NCBI RefSeq assembly: GCF_014648635.1
Contig: NZ_BMRM01000003.1
Location: 124,001-188,000, forward strand
Reading direction: 5' to 3'
Origin: Streptomyces cinerochromogenes
GTDB taxonomy: Bacteria > Actinomycetota > Actinomycetes > Streptomycetales > Streptomycetaceae
Length of the DNA: 64,000 nucleotides
Under the pieces are notes generated by a model. It had not been told where the DNA came from. It searched no databases and was given only the letters and a program-made list of their open reading frames with translations. Position numbers and translations under genes: made by a program. Of this stretch, positions 41,601 through 50,453 are shown piece after piece. How positions within the stretch are numbered: position 1 is the first letter of the stretch; the number at the start of each line of letters is the position of its first letter.

Positions 41601-42044
41601 ATGACGACCACCGACCTCGCCTCCATGACCGGCCTGGAACTGATGCGCTGGGTACAGACCGAACGCCCCGCCGACATCCCCTCCATCGGCCGCCTGCTCG
41701 GCATGCGCTTCGACGAGGTCGACCACGGCCGCATCGTCATCTCCCTCGACACCCGCCCCGACTTCGCCAACCCCCTCGGCACCGTCCACGGCGGCATCGC
41801 CGCCACCCTCCTCGACTCCGCCATGGGCTGCGCCGTCCACACCACCCTCCCCGCCGGAACCGGCTACACCACCCTCGAACTCAAGGTCAACTACATACGA
41901 GCCGCCCGCACCGACGGCCAGACCCTCACCGCCGAAGGCACCGTCATCCACGCCGGCCGCCGCACCGCCACCGCCGAAGGAAAAGTCCTCGACGAACAGG
42001 GCAGGCTCATCGCCCACGCCACCACCACCTGCATGATCCTCTAG
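41601..42044 (+). CDS. PaaI family thioesterase (hotdog fold)
   Basis: 147-residue acyl-CoA thioesterase. The hallmark FANPLGTVHGGIAATLLDSAMG carries the active-site HGG and Asp. Next comes GYTTLELKVNYIRAA, then GRRTATAEGKVLDEQGRLIAHATTTC. AAGGAGAACGACC precedes the ATG. It is 54 bp after the molybdenum oxidoreductase, probably the last gene of that operon. The acyl group is unknown. Confidence 0.93.
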   Translation: MTTTDLASMTGLELMRWVQTERPADIPSIGRLLGMRFDEVDHGRIVISLDTRPDFANPLGTVHGGIAATLLDSAMGCAVHTTLPAGTGYTTLELKVNYIRAARTDGQTLTAEGTVIHAGRRTATAEGKVLDEQGRLIAHATTTCMIL

Positions 42045-42550
42045 GCGCGCCCGGCGGCAGACCGAGCAGCGGAACCGCTGGTCGTCGCTGACACCGCCGG
42101 TTTCTCACCTGCGAAGCTGCCGGTTCTCCGGGGTCAGCCGGTGGACGACACGAACGAGTGCTCCGCGGTCGGCGCGGAGTTCATCGGCCTGACGTCCGTA
42201 CCTGGCGGCCGCATCGTCACCCAGCCCTGGGCCCGCCGCACCTCCGCCCGGACCGTCCAGCTCCTGGCGGTGGTGCCCCGGACTCCGGCCCTGGACGAGG
42301 CGATCCCGCCGAGGTCGTGTGAAGTGCCGTGTCTTCTGTCCGAATTCGCATGGCGATGTCATGCGCGGGTTCGAGTGCGGCCCTTGTGTGCGAATGCGGC
42401 CGCATCGCCGGAATTGGTCATTCCGATGAGCGTCCAGTGCGGAGCCGTTTCGCTTAAGGGAGGCTTAAACACTCCTTAAGCGATCTTGAGTCTCGACTCG
42501 CTCTGCAAGTCACCGCAGTTCAGGCGGTGTTGAGCGCGCCGCGGACAAGT
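42045..42550. other. Non-coding stretch upstream of the glucanase promoter
   Basis: This is about 500 bp with no convincing gene. A minus-strand frame near 42105-42190 ends in ALVRVVHRLTPENRQLRR, which vaguely resembles transposon-associated coiled-coil proteins but was not identified. The base composition becomes AT-richer from 42320 onward. Confidence 0.45.
42452..42484 (+). promoter_or_regulatory. Three direct CTTAAG/A repeats with exact 11-bp period
   Basis: CTTAAG at 42453, CTTAAA at 42464 and CTTAAG at 42475, in units of 11 bp. The outer two also form a 9-bp inverted repeat (42451-42459 with 42474-42482). Periodic 11-bp heptamer repeats are typical of OmpR-type winged-helix proteins such as SARPs and PhoP. 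Confidence 0.55.
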
Positions 42551-42620
42551 TGGCCGAGGTGACCGTGGTGCGTACCATCGGGGTCCACCCGCGGCTCACC
42601 GCAGCCGAGAGAGCGCTCTC
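42550..42620 (+). promoter_or_regulatory. GH16 promoter with LacI-type operator
   Basis: -35 TTGGCC (42550-42555), 17 bp, -10 TACCAT (42573-42578). The palindrome GAGAGCGCTCTC (42609-42620) lies about 25 bp after the predicted start. It is the same as the operator before the S1 protease. Confidence 0.7.
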
Positions 42621-42707
42621 AAGGGGAACGCCCTGCTTCCTCGTTCGCGGCCCGCCGTACGGGCGGAACCACCTGAATCCCCCACAAGACAAGGTGTCAT
42701 CCCAGCC

Positions 42708-43985
42708 ATGGCAGCTCATCGCGCTCGGCGGTGGACGCTCGGCGGACTGGTCTCACTGGTCGCCGCCGCACTCGTCACCGCCGTCCTCATCACGACGACC
42801 GGTTCCGGCGCGAACCGGGCCAGCGCCGCACCCACCGCGGTGACCTGGTCCGACGACTTCGACGGCAGCGCCGGAAGCGCCCCCGACCCGGCCAAGTGGA
42901 CGCTCGAGACCGGTGGTTCGGGCAACGGCAACCACGAGCTGCAGTACTACACGCCGGGCAACCGGAACGCCGCCCTGGACGGCGAGGGCCACCTGGTGAT
43001 CACGGCGCGCAAGAACACCGACTCCGGACTGCAGTGCTGGAACGGGACGTGCCAGTACTCGTCGGCCCGGCTCAACACGGCCCGCACCTTCAGCCAGGCG
43101 TACGGCCACTTCGAGTCCCGCATCAAGATCCCGCGCGGCCGGGGTGTCTGGCCGGCCTTCTGGATGCTCGGCGACGACCTCGGGAGCGCGGGCTGGCCCA
43201 ACAGCGGCGAGATCGACATCATGGAGAACGTCGGTCACGAGCCCGGCGTGGTCCACGGCACCATCCACGGCCCCGGCTATTCCGGCTCCGGCGGCCTCGG
43301 CGCCGCCTACACGCTGCCCGACGGCAAGGCGTTCGCCGACGACTTCCACGTCTTCGCCGTCGACTGGAGCCCGACGGCGATCACCTGGTCGGTGGACGGC
43401 CACGCCTACGAGACCCGCACGCCGGCCGACCTCGGCGGCAAGAAGTGGGTCTACGACCACCCGTTCTTCCTCATCCTGAACCTCGCCGTCGGCGGCGACT
43501 GGCCCGGCAGCCCCGACTCGGCCACCTCCTTCCCGCAGACGATGACCATCGACTACGTCCGCGTCTCGACCTCCGACACGGGCGGCTCGACCGGGTCGAC
43601 GGGCAAGAGCGGTGCCATCAAGGGCATCGGCGGTATGTGCGTCGACGTCGCCGGCGCCTCCACCGCGGACGGGACGCCGATCCAGCTTCACGACTGCACC
43701 GGTGCCGACGCCCAGAAGTGGACGCTGGGCGGTGACGGCACCGTCCGCGCGCTGGGCAAGTGCCTCGACGTCCGCGGCGGTTCCACCGGGGACGGCACCC
43801 CCGTCCAGCTCTACAGCTGCAACGGCAGCAAGGCCCAGCAGTGGACCTACACCGCCGCCCACGACCTGACCAACGTCGGAGCGGACAAGTGCCTGGGCAC
43901 CACGGGCGGTTCGGCCGCCGACGGCACTCGGCTGCAGATCCGGACCTGCGGCGGCACCGCCGACCAGAAGTGGACCGTGGGCTGA
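42708..43985 (+). CDS. Secreted GH16 endo-beta-1,3-glucanase with ricin-B (CBM13) domain
   Basis: 425-residue exported enzyme that cleaves beta-1,3 (or 1,3-1,4) glucans. Signal: RRWTLGGLVSLVAAALVTAV. The GH16 catalytic domain has the retaining motif GEIDIMENVG with E168, D170 and E173, flanked by YGHFESRIKIPRGRGVWPAF and FLILNLAVGGDWPG. A Gly/Ser/Thr linker leads to a C-terminal ricin-type trefoil with three QxW-like repeats (ADAQKWTLG, KAQQWTYT, ADQKWTVG). It is followed by a GH64 gene; together they form a beta-1,3-glucan (fungal wall) degradation unit controlled by the upstream LacI-type operator. Confidence 0.95.
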   Translation: MAAHRARRWTLGGLVSLVAAALVTAVLITTTGSGANRASAAPTAVTWSDDFDGSAGSAPDPAKWTLETGGSGNGNHELQYYTPGNRNAALDGEGHLVITARKNTDSGLQCWNGTCQYSSARLNTARTFSQAYGHFESRIKIPRGRGVWPAFWMLGDDLGSAGWPNSGEIDIMENVGHEPGVVHGTIHGPGYSGSGGLGAAYTLPDGKAFADDFHVFAVDWSPTAITWSVDGHAYETRTPADLGGKKWVYDHPFFLILNLAVGGDWPGSPDSATSFPQTMTIDYVRVSTSDTGGSTGSTGKSGAIKGIGGMCVDVAGASTADGTPIQLHDCTGADAQKWTLGGDGTVRALGKCLDVRGGSTGDGTPVQLYSCNGSKAQQWTYTAAHDLTNVGADKCLGTTGGSAADGTRLQIRTCGGTADQKWTVG

Positions 43986-44073
43986 CCCGCAGGGCGGACG
44001 ACCCACCCCACCAACCCCCACCCACCCCCCACTCGCCTCCTAGAGGCACATGTACCAACGAAAGGCACGGCAC

Positions 44074-45276
44074 ATGGCAGCACGTCACCAGCGCAGTCTC
44101 ACCCGCCGCAAGCTGTTCTTCGCCCTGGGCGGAGCGGCGGTGGCCGCCCCCGCCGTCGCGGCCCTCGGCCCCTACGCCCTCGCCGGCACGCCGGACAACG
44201 GCACGAAGGCCGCCGCGGCGGGCACGCTGCCGCTGACGATCGCCAACGACAGCGGCTCGTTCGACAACGCCTCGGTGCACGTCTACATCGTCGGCAACCA
44301 GGACGGGAAGCAGGTACGGGTCACCCCTGACGGCACCCTGGCCCCGATAGCCCTGTCCGACAACGGCGCGGACGGCTTCACCGACTACGCCCTCTCCCTG
44401 CCCGCGAGCGGAGAGGCCACCCTCAAGCTCCCCCACATGTCCGGCCGCATCTACGTGTCGCTCGGGCAGAAGCTGAAGTTCAAGGTCGTCAAGGACGGCA
44501 ACGGAAACCCGGCACTGCAGTACCCCGCCGGCTGGGTGACCTCCGACCCCAACTACCGCGTACTGCACGACTGCGCCGAGTTCACCTACAACGCCGCGGG
44601 CATGTTCTGCAACACGACCATGGTCGACATGTTCAGCGTGCCGATGAGCATCCGGCTGACCGGAGCCAAGGACCAGACCACGGGCACCCTGCGCGACGGC
44701 GGCCGGGCCTCGGTGTTCAGCGCCGTCAAGCAGGTCGCGGAGTTCGCCCCGCTGGTCGTCGACGACCTGCGCGTCATCGCTCCCGGACACGGCCTGGACG
44801 CGGGCCTGTTCGCCAAGGACTACTTCGCCCCGTACATCGACCAGGTGTGGAGCACCTACACCGGCAAGGACCTCAAGGTCACCACCAACGCGGGCACCTT
44901 CACGGGCCGGGTGCGCGCCGACAGGTTCACGTTCGACGGTCCGGCCCCGGTCACCTTCGGCAAGCCGTCCACCCGCGACGTCCTCTTCTGCGACGGCAAC
45001 CTCGCCGCACCGAACGACGGCACCACCGGTCCTGTCGCCGCCGTCCTGGGCGCCGGCTTCAACCGCTCCACCCTCCTCAGCACCCCCGACCAGCCCGTCA
45101 CCGACGCCTCGGCGTTCTACCGGACCGACCTCACCAACCACTACGCGAAGGCCATCCACGCGGCGACCCGGGACGGCAAGGCCTACGGCTTCGCCTTCGA
45201 CGACGTCGCCGACTTCGCCTCCTACATCCAGGACACCGCGCCCACCGGAATCCGGCTGACCCTGACACGGTTCTGA
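44074..45276 (+). CDS. Tat-exported GH64 beta-1,3-glucanase
   Basis: 400-residue enzyme of the laminaripentaose-producing beta-1,3-glucanase family (inverting). The Tat signal is SLTRRKLFFALGGAAVAAPA. The mature domain starts LPLTIANDSGSFDNASVHVY and contains CAEFTYNAAGMFCNTTMVDM, SVPMSIRLTG and FLRVIAPGHGL-type text; GH64 uses Glu and Asp in these regions. ATG 44074 has AAAGG 8 bases upstream; ATG 44050 has a poorly spaced site. It lies 88 bp downstream of GH16 in the same direction and ends at a strong hairpin. It lacks the extra CBM that some relatives carry. Confidence 0.92.
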   Translation: MAARHQRSLTRRKLFFALGGAAVAAPAVAALGPYALAGTPDNGTKAAAAGTLPLTIANDSGSFDNASVHVYIVGNQDGKQVRVTPDGTLAPIALSDNGADGFTDYALSLPASGEATLKLPHMSGRIYVSLGQKLKFKVVKDGNGNPALQYPAGWVTSDPNYRVLHDCAEFTYNAAGMFCNTTMVDMFSVPMSIRLTGAKDQTTGTLRDGGRASVFSAVKQVAEFAPLVVDDLRVIAPGHGLDAGLFAKDYFAPYIDQVWSTYTGKDLKVTTNAGTFTGRVRADRFTFDGPAPVTFGKPSTRDVLFCDGNLAAPNDGTTGPVAAVLGAGFNRSTLLSTPDQPVTDASAFYRTDLTNHYAKAIHAATRDGKAYGFAFDDVADFASYIQDTAPTGIRLTLTRF

Positions 45277-45289
45277 CGCGCGCCTTGTC

Positions 45290-45331
45290 GCGGACCGGAT
45301 CGCGCCGCCGACACCGGCCGATCCGGTCCGC
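45290..45331 (+). terminator. Hairpin terminator after GH64
   Basis: 12-bp perfect arms (45290-45301 with 45320-45331) and an 18-base loop, 14 bp past the GH64 stop. Confidence 0.65.
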
Positions 45332-45349
45332 GCCCGGCGCAGGGCCCCC

Positions 45350-45559
45350 GTCGACGCGCTGCGCTCCTACGAGGAGCAGGGCCTGCCGCCCGCCGGACGG
45401 CTCGCCAACGGCTACCGGGAGCAGGACGAGCAGGCGGTCCGCCGGGCCGCCTGCATCCAGGACCTCTCCTGCGCCGGCCTGTCCTCCGAGCCGAGTGGTG
45501 TCTCCGCAGGCGGGCGCCGCGTGCCGGAGCCCATAGGGCACCGCCGCGCCGAGGGGTGA
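45350..45559 (+). pseudogene. MerR-family regulator remnant
   Basis: An open frame without a usable start reads ALRSYEEQGLPPAGRLANGY, then REQDEQAVRRAACIQDLSCAGLSSE. This is the second half of a MerR winged-helix domain, where the usual text is ALRYYEEQGLLxxxR. The first recognition helix and the effector domain are missing, and the frame runs into unrelated sequence before its stop at 45557. It lies between the GH64 terminator and DUF5954. It is a truncated relic rather than a functional gene. Confidence 0.7.
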
Positions 45560-45569
45560 AGCCGGGAAG

Positions 45570-46466
45570 TCAGCGGGCCCGGGAACGCCCGCCGTCGCCC
45601 CGTACCCCGCGCCGGACGAGTGGCCCGGACGCGGTTCGCTGCCCCGGCTCGATCTGCCCGGCGAACGCCTGCAGCGCGGCCGAGCTGTTCGGCGGCAGGA
45701 CCGCCATCAGCCCGCGCTCCTGCGCCTCGGCCAGTGCGTCCGCGGCCTCGCTGCCCTCCGGGGCGTGCACCAGACGCACATGCCCGTCACCGGAGCCGCG
45801 CCGGTCCACCGGCACCACCGCGCCGTGGGTGCCGTCGGGAAGGGTCACCCACAGCTGGAAGTCGTCGTACCGGAAGAAGTCCGCGCCCTTCACGGGCCAC
45901 GGGTAGTGGTGCTCACCGGGCACCTTCGGCAGGATCCCCTGGTGGTTCCCGCGGCTCATCGGCACGCACGCGTTGAACAGGGAGTCGGTCCACGCCTCGA
46001 CGCCGTCGGCGTCCGTGACCGGCGTGCGGAGCAGCTCCTCGGCCTCCTCGTAGCCCAGTTGCGCCAGGGCGGGCAGCGTGTCCGGGAAGGCCGCGACGAG
46101 TTCGGCCGCGTCGCGGCGCAGCCGGTCGATCCTGGACGGCTCGGCGCAGAACTGCATGCTCCACTCGATGCCCGCACGGGCCCGGTACATCCGCCAGCCG
46201 CCCGCCGCCCTCACCCACAGGCTGCCCCCGTGGTGCATCTCCCAGTGCTCCGGCGGCACGGGTCTGGGGCCGTAGGGCAGGTCCGCGTCGTCCGTCTCGT
46301 CCAGGATCCGGTGCGCCGTGCGCTTCGCGGCCTGGAAGAACGGCGACTCGAAACGCTTGGGATGCTTGACCAGCCGAATCCGCCAGGGATGGTTCTCCGA
46401 GAGGACGCCGCCCGGCTCGACCGTGTCGGGCGTCCGGTCTCCGGCGACGGTGCCGGCACGGGTCAT
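45570..46466 (-). CDS. DUF5954 family protein
   Basis: 298-residue cytoplasmic protein of a Streptomyces-restricted family without known function. Visible segments: ENHPWRIRLVKHPKRFESPF, GPRPVPPEHWEMHHGGSLWV, GGWRMYRARAGIEWSMQFCA and PVKGADFFRYDDFQLWV. GAGGAGGG precedes the ATG at 46466. No signal peptide or membrane segment. It stands alone; the upstream SRPBCC gene ends with its own terminator. The family name is from memory. Confidence 0.78.
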   Translation of the reverse strand: MTRAGTVAGDRTPDTVEPGGVLSENHPWRIRLVKHPKRFESPFFQAAKRTAHRILDETDDADLPYGPRPVPPEHWEMHHGGSLWVRAAGGWRMYRARAGIEWSMQFCAEPSRIDRLRRDAAELVAAFPDTLPALAQLGYEEAEELLRTPVTDADGVEAWTDSLFNACVPMSRGNHQGILPKVPGEHHYPWPVKGADFFRYDDFQLWVTLPDGTHGAVVPVDRRGSGDGHVRLVHAPEGSEAADALAEAQERGLMAVLPPNSSAALQAFAGQIEPGQRTASGPLVRRGVRGDGGRSRAR

Positions 46467-46623
46467 GATGCCCTCCTCGTGCCGCCCGCGGCCCGGACCC
46501 GGCCCGCGGTGCCGAGTTCCCCCTGTGACCATCGTGCGCCTCGGCACGGGAGTGTGCGAGCGCAGCCGCCGGGCCGCCGCCCGGCTCGGCAGGACCCCGC
46601 GGGTACCGGTACGTCGGCATGCC

Positions 46624-46654
46624 GCATGGCCCGGGCCGTGTGCCCGGGCCATGC
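46624..46654 (-). terminator. Hairpin terminator of the SRPBCC gene
   Basis: Perfect 13-bp inverted repeat (46624-46636 with 46642-46654), 5-base loop, on the downstream side of the minus-strand SRPBCC gene. A GTGTCCGT-type simple repeat (about 46670-46727) lies between the stop codon and the hairpin. Confidence 0.7.
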
Positions 46655-46741
46655 GCTTCCCGTCTCCGTCTGCCTGCGTGTCTGTCCTGCGTGTCTGTCC
46701 GTCCGTGTGTCCGTGTGTCCGTTCGGAGCACTCCTGCCTGC

Positions 46742-47221
46742 TCAGAGCGGCGTCGGACCCCCGCCTCCCGGCTTGATCCGGCCGCGCCAGCTGCCGGACT
46801 CCGCGCCGCGCTCCTCGATGAACTGCTTGAACCGCTTCATGTCGCCCTTGACACGCCGGTCGATCGTGCCGATCAGATCCGCGGCCCGCTCCACGGCTCC
46901 GCTGGGCTCGACGTCCATGACCAGTTCGACCTTGGTGTGCGAGTCGTCCAGGCGCTCGAAGCGGACCATGCCCTTCTGGCTGGTGTCGCCGCTGGTGGTG
47001 CGCCAGGTGATGCGCTCGTCGGCCAGCTGGTCGACGATCTCGGTGTCGAACTCCCGCCGGACGCCGCCGATCTTCGTGACCCAGTGGTTGTGCCGGTCGT
47101 CCAGTTGCCTGACCTCCTCGACGCCTTCCATGAAGTTTGGGAAGTCCTCGAACTGCGTCCACTGGTTGTAGGCCGTGTGCAGCGGAACCTCGACTTCCAC
47201 CGCTTCCCTGACCGTGCTCAT
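46742..47221 (-). CDS. SRPBCC family (START-like) protein
   Basis: 159-residue helix-grip protein, cyclase/dehydrase type: VEVEVPLHTAYNQWTQFEDF, PNFMEGVEEVRQLDD, TWRTTSGDTSQKGMVRFERL, then a C-terminal amphipathic helix (DMKRFKQFIEERG). Such proteins bind hydrophobic ligands or lipids. The common actinobacterial members are stress-associated and of unknown role. GGGAGGCGCTGAG precedes ATG 47221; the longer start at 47236 lacks a site. Divergent from htpG. Confidence 0.9.
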   Translation of the reverse strand: MSTVREAVEVEVPLHTAYNQWTQFEDFPNFMEGVEEVRQLDDRHNHWVTKIGGVRREFDTEIVDQLADERITWRTTSGDTSQKGMVRFERLDDSHTKVELVMDVEPSGAVERAADLIGTIDRRVKGDMKRFKQFIEERGAESGSWRGRIKPGGGGPTPL

Positions 47222-47481
47222 CTCAGCGCCTCCCATGGTCGGTGCTTCGTTGCACCCGGCGAGTACCCGGGGGACCGGCGGTTATGAGCACCGACCGGCA
47301 CGCGCGACCGGATCTTCCGCGCCGTGACCGATCCGCGACGGGCTGTGCGGGACGACGCCGCCACCCTTCGGACGAGGGTGCGGATCCAGCCACCGCACCC
47401 TCTTCCGCCCGCCGCGCTGACGTGGTGTTTTACAGTGGCTTCACCAGTTTCGGCGACAGGACCTGTGAGGTATTCGCGATC

Positions 47482-49383
47482 ATGCCGTCTGAGACCTTTG
47501 AGTTTCAGGTAGAGGCCCGTCAGCTGCTCCAGCTGATGATTCACTCGGTCTACTCGAACAAGGACGTCTTCCTGCGGGAGCTCGTGTCCAACGCCTCCGA
47601 CGCGCTGGACAAGCTGCGCCTGGAGAAGCTGTGGGACGACTCGCTCGACGCCGACGTGTCCGACCTGCACATCGAGATCGACGTCGACAAGGAGGCCCGT
47701 ACCCTCAGCGTGCGGGACAACGGCGTCGGGATGTCGTACGACGAGGTCGGACAGCTCATCGGCACGATCGCCAACTCGGGCACCGCGAAGTTCCTGCAGG
47801 AGCTGCGGGACGCCAAGGACAAGGCCGGGGAGGAGGGGCTCATCGGCCAGTTCGGCGTCGGGTTCTACTCCGGCTTCATGGTGGCGGACGAGGTCACCCT
47901 GCTCACCCGGCGCGCCGGCGAGACCCAGGGCACCCGCTGGACGTCGCGCGGCGAGGGCACGTACACGCTGGAGACGGTCGACGACGCTCCGCAGGGCACC
48001 TCGGTCACCCTGCACCTCAAGCCGGCCGACCCGGAGAACCAGCTCCACGACTACACCTCCCCGTGGAAGATCAGGGAGATCATCAAGCGGTACTCGGACT
48101 TCATCACCTGGCCCATCCGGATGGTGCCCGAGAAGTCCGGCGAGAGCGACGAGGCGCCCGAGCCCGAGACGCTCAACTCCATGAAGGCACTGTGGGCGCG
48201 GCCGCGCGACGAGGTGTCCGACGACGAGTACCACGAGCTGTACAAGCACATCGGCCACGACTGGCGGGACCCGCTGGAGACGATCCGACTCCAGGCGGAG
48301 GGCACCTTCGAGTACCAGGCCCTGCTGTTCCTCCCCGCGCACGCCCCCCACGACCTGTTCACGCGGGACTTCAAGCGCGGGGTGCAGCTCTACGTCAAGC
48401 GCGTGTTCATCATGGACGACTGCGAGGCGCTGCTGCCGCCGTACCTCCGCTTCGTCAAGGGCGTCGTCGACGCGGCGGACCTGTCGCTCAACGTGTCCCG
48501 CGAGATCCTCCAGCAGGACCGCCACATCGAGATGATGCGGCGGCGGCTGACGAAGAAGGTCCTGTCCACGGTCAAGGAGATGATGACCAAGGACCAGGAG
48601 CGGTACGGCACGTTCTGGCGGGAGTTCGGCACGGTCCTGAAGGAGGGACTGGTCACCGACTCCGAGAACCGCGACGCCATCCTCGCCGTCGCCTCGTTCG
48701 CCAGCACGCACCACGACACCGAGCCGACCACCCTCAAGGGGTACGTGGAGCGGATGAAGGACGGTCAGGAGGACATCTACTACCTGACCGGCGAGTCCCG
48801 GCAGAGCATCGAGAACTCCCCCCACATGGAGGCGTTCCGGGAGCGCGGCATCGAGGTGCTGCTGCTCACCGACCCGGTGGACGAGGTGTGGGCGGACGCC
48901 GTCGGCGAGTACGAGGGCAAGAAGCTGCGCTCGGTCGCCAAGGGCCAGATCGACCTCGACGCGAAGGACGAGGACGCCTCCGACGAGGAGCGGGAGAAGC
49001 AGACCGAGGACTACGCCGGACTGCTCGACTGGATGAAGGAGCAACTGGACGAGGACATCAAGGAGGTGCGCCTGTCCTCCCGCCTCACCGTCTCCCCGGC
49101 CTGCGTCGTCTCCGACGCGCACGACCTGACCCCGGCCCTGGAGAACATGTACCGCGCCATGGGCCAGGAGGTGCCCCGCGCCAAGCGGATCCTGGAACTC
49201 AACCCCGACCACCAGCTGGTCAAGGGCCTCAACCAGGCGTACAAGGAGCGCGAGGACCGCACGGAACTCGCCGAGACCGCCGAACTCCTGCACGGCCTGG
49301 CGGTGCTCGCCGAGGGCGGCCAGCCGAAGGAACCGGCCCGCTTCGTCAAGCTGATGGCGGACCGCCTGGAACGCGCGCTCTGA
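47482..49383 (+). CDS. htpG: Molecular chaperone HtpG (Hsp90)
   Basis: 633-residue bacterial Hsp90, an ATP-dependent dimeric chaperone. N-terminal GHKL ATPase: [30 protein letters not shown] and [15 protein letters not shown]. The middle domain has the catalytic-Arg-type [12 protein letters not shown]. The C-terminal dimerisation domain ends in [13 protein letters not shown] and is of normal length. Upstream Shine-Dalgarno is modest (GAGG, wide spacing). No CIRCE or HAIR element was found in the short upstream region. It ends in a strong shared terminator. Confidence 0.97.
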
Positions 49384-49404
49384 CCCGGCCCGTAGGGCGC
49401 CGAC

Positions 49405-49437
49405 GTCCTGCCCGGGGCGCACACCCCCGGGCAGGAC
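49405..49437. terminator. Bidirectional terminator between htpG and the DLH gene
   Basis: Perfect 13-bp stem (49405-49417 with 49425-49437) and a 7-base loop, between two convergent genes. Confidence 0.85.
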
Positions 49438-49467
49438 GGAAGCCGCCTCCTGGTGGCGCGGGACGGG

Positions 49468-50184
49468 TCACTCCGTCACGGGCAAGCACTCGGCGAGCAG
49501 GCCGACGATGTCGCGCCAGGCCCGCTGTGCGTGCCGTGGGTGGTGGCCGACGCCGGGCCGCACGGTGTGGTCGACCGGTGGGTGGTGGAAGGCGTGCAAG
49601 GCTCCGCCGTAGACCACGAGGCGCCAGTCGACGCCCGCCGCCTGCATCTCGGCGGTGAACGCGTCGCGTTGGGCGGGCGGCATGATCGGGTCCTCCGACC
49701 CGACACCGGCCCACACCGGGCAGCGAATGCGCGCCGCCTCGCCCGGTCGGCCCGTGGTCAGTGCGTTGACCGTCCCGATCGCGCGCAGGTTGACGCCGTC
49801 GCGCCCGAGTTCCAGCGCGATGGCGCCCCCGGTGCCGTAGCCGACGGCGGCGATCCGGTCGGGGTCGGCCCGCGGTTCGGCGCGGAGCACGTCGAGCGCC
49901 GCGTGCCCGATGCCCCGCATCCGGTCGGGGTCGGCGAGCAGGGGCATGCAACGGGCCAGCATCTCCTCGGGGTCGCCCAAGTAGCGCCCGCCGTGGAGGT
50001 CGAAGGCCAGCGCCACGTATCCCAGCTCGGCGAGGGCATCGGCCCGGCGGCGCTCGACATCGCTGAGCCCTGTCCCCTCGGGCCCGATCAGGACCGCGGG
50101 CCGGCGGTCGACACCGGCGGGGAGCGCGAGGTACCCGATCATCGTGAGGCCGTCGGCCTGGTACTCCACCGTACGCGTGGTCAT
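49468..50184 (-). CDS. Dienelactone-hydrolase-like protein lacking the usual nucleophile
   Basis: About 238 residues with the DLH alpha/beta fold: PAVLIGPEGTGLSDVERRRA carries the DLH Glu, GVGSEDPIMPPAQRD the Asp and GGALHAFHHP the His. The nucleophile elbow, normally GYCFGG, reads VGYGTGGAIAL, with Gly where Cys or Ser is expected. It may be inactive as a hydrolase, use another residue, or have a binding role. Start MTTRTV (50184) is favoured by homology; ATG 50193 is possible and neither has a good Shine-Dalgarno. A perfect palindrome lies 47 bp upstream. Confidence 0.85.
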   Translation of the reverse strand: MTTRTVEYQADGLTMIGYLALPAGVDRRPAVLIGPEGTGLSDVERRRADALAELGYVALAFDLHGGRYLGDPEEMLARCMPLLADPDRMRGIGHAALDVLRAEPRADPDRIAAVGYGTGGAIALELGRDGVNLRAIGTVNALTTGRPGEAARIRCPVWAGVGSEDPIMPPAQRDAFTAEMQAAGVDWRLVVYGGALHAFHHPPVDHTVRPGVGHHPRHAQRAWRDIVGLLAECLPVTE

Positions 50185-50230
50185 CGTCACCATGAGAGTG
50201 GACTGTAGTGACCGTCCGGTCCGGTCGGGC

Positions 50231-50259
50231 GGGCTGTTCTGCCGCTGGCAGAACAGCCC
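50231..50259. promoter_or_regulatory. Perfect 13-bp palindrome upstream of the DLH gene
   Basis: GGGCTGTTCTGCC (50231-50243) and its exact complement (50247-50259) around GCT. It lies between divergent genes, so it is more likely an operator or leader hairpin than a terminator. A second perfect hairpin (50354-50363 with 50368-50377, loop CCTT) lies 95 bp further on. Confidence 0.45.
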
Positions 50260-50453
50260 GGGGCGCTTCTGACATGCGGCGATGGTTCACGCATCCGTGT
50301 CAGTGCTGCCGGCCGGCGGCTACTGACCCTCGCGGCAGGTTCCCGGCGTGTTCCGGTCCCGCCCCTTGGCGGGACCGCTGACCGTCAGTGCCGGGAGATC
50401 AGCCGAGTCGAGCCTCGCGGGAGGCCGGCTGTCCACCGAGGGCTGCATTGGCA

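Noticed and set aside
39219..42017. A 932-codon minus-strand open frame opposite the molybdenum oxidoreductase and thioesterase
   Set aside because: Composition is Gly/Val/Glu/Ala low complexity typical of antisense frames in high-GC DNA; the plus strand carries clear families.
41601..42044. 4-hydroxybenzoyl-CoA thioesterase specificity
   Set aside because: The HGG-type PaaI motif is clear but nothing identifies the acyl group.
42141..42479. A 112-codon plus-strand ORF
   Set aside because: No Shine-Dalgarno, no family resemblance, and it runs through the CTTAA repeat array.
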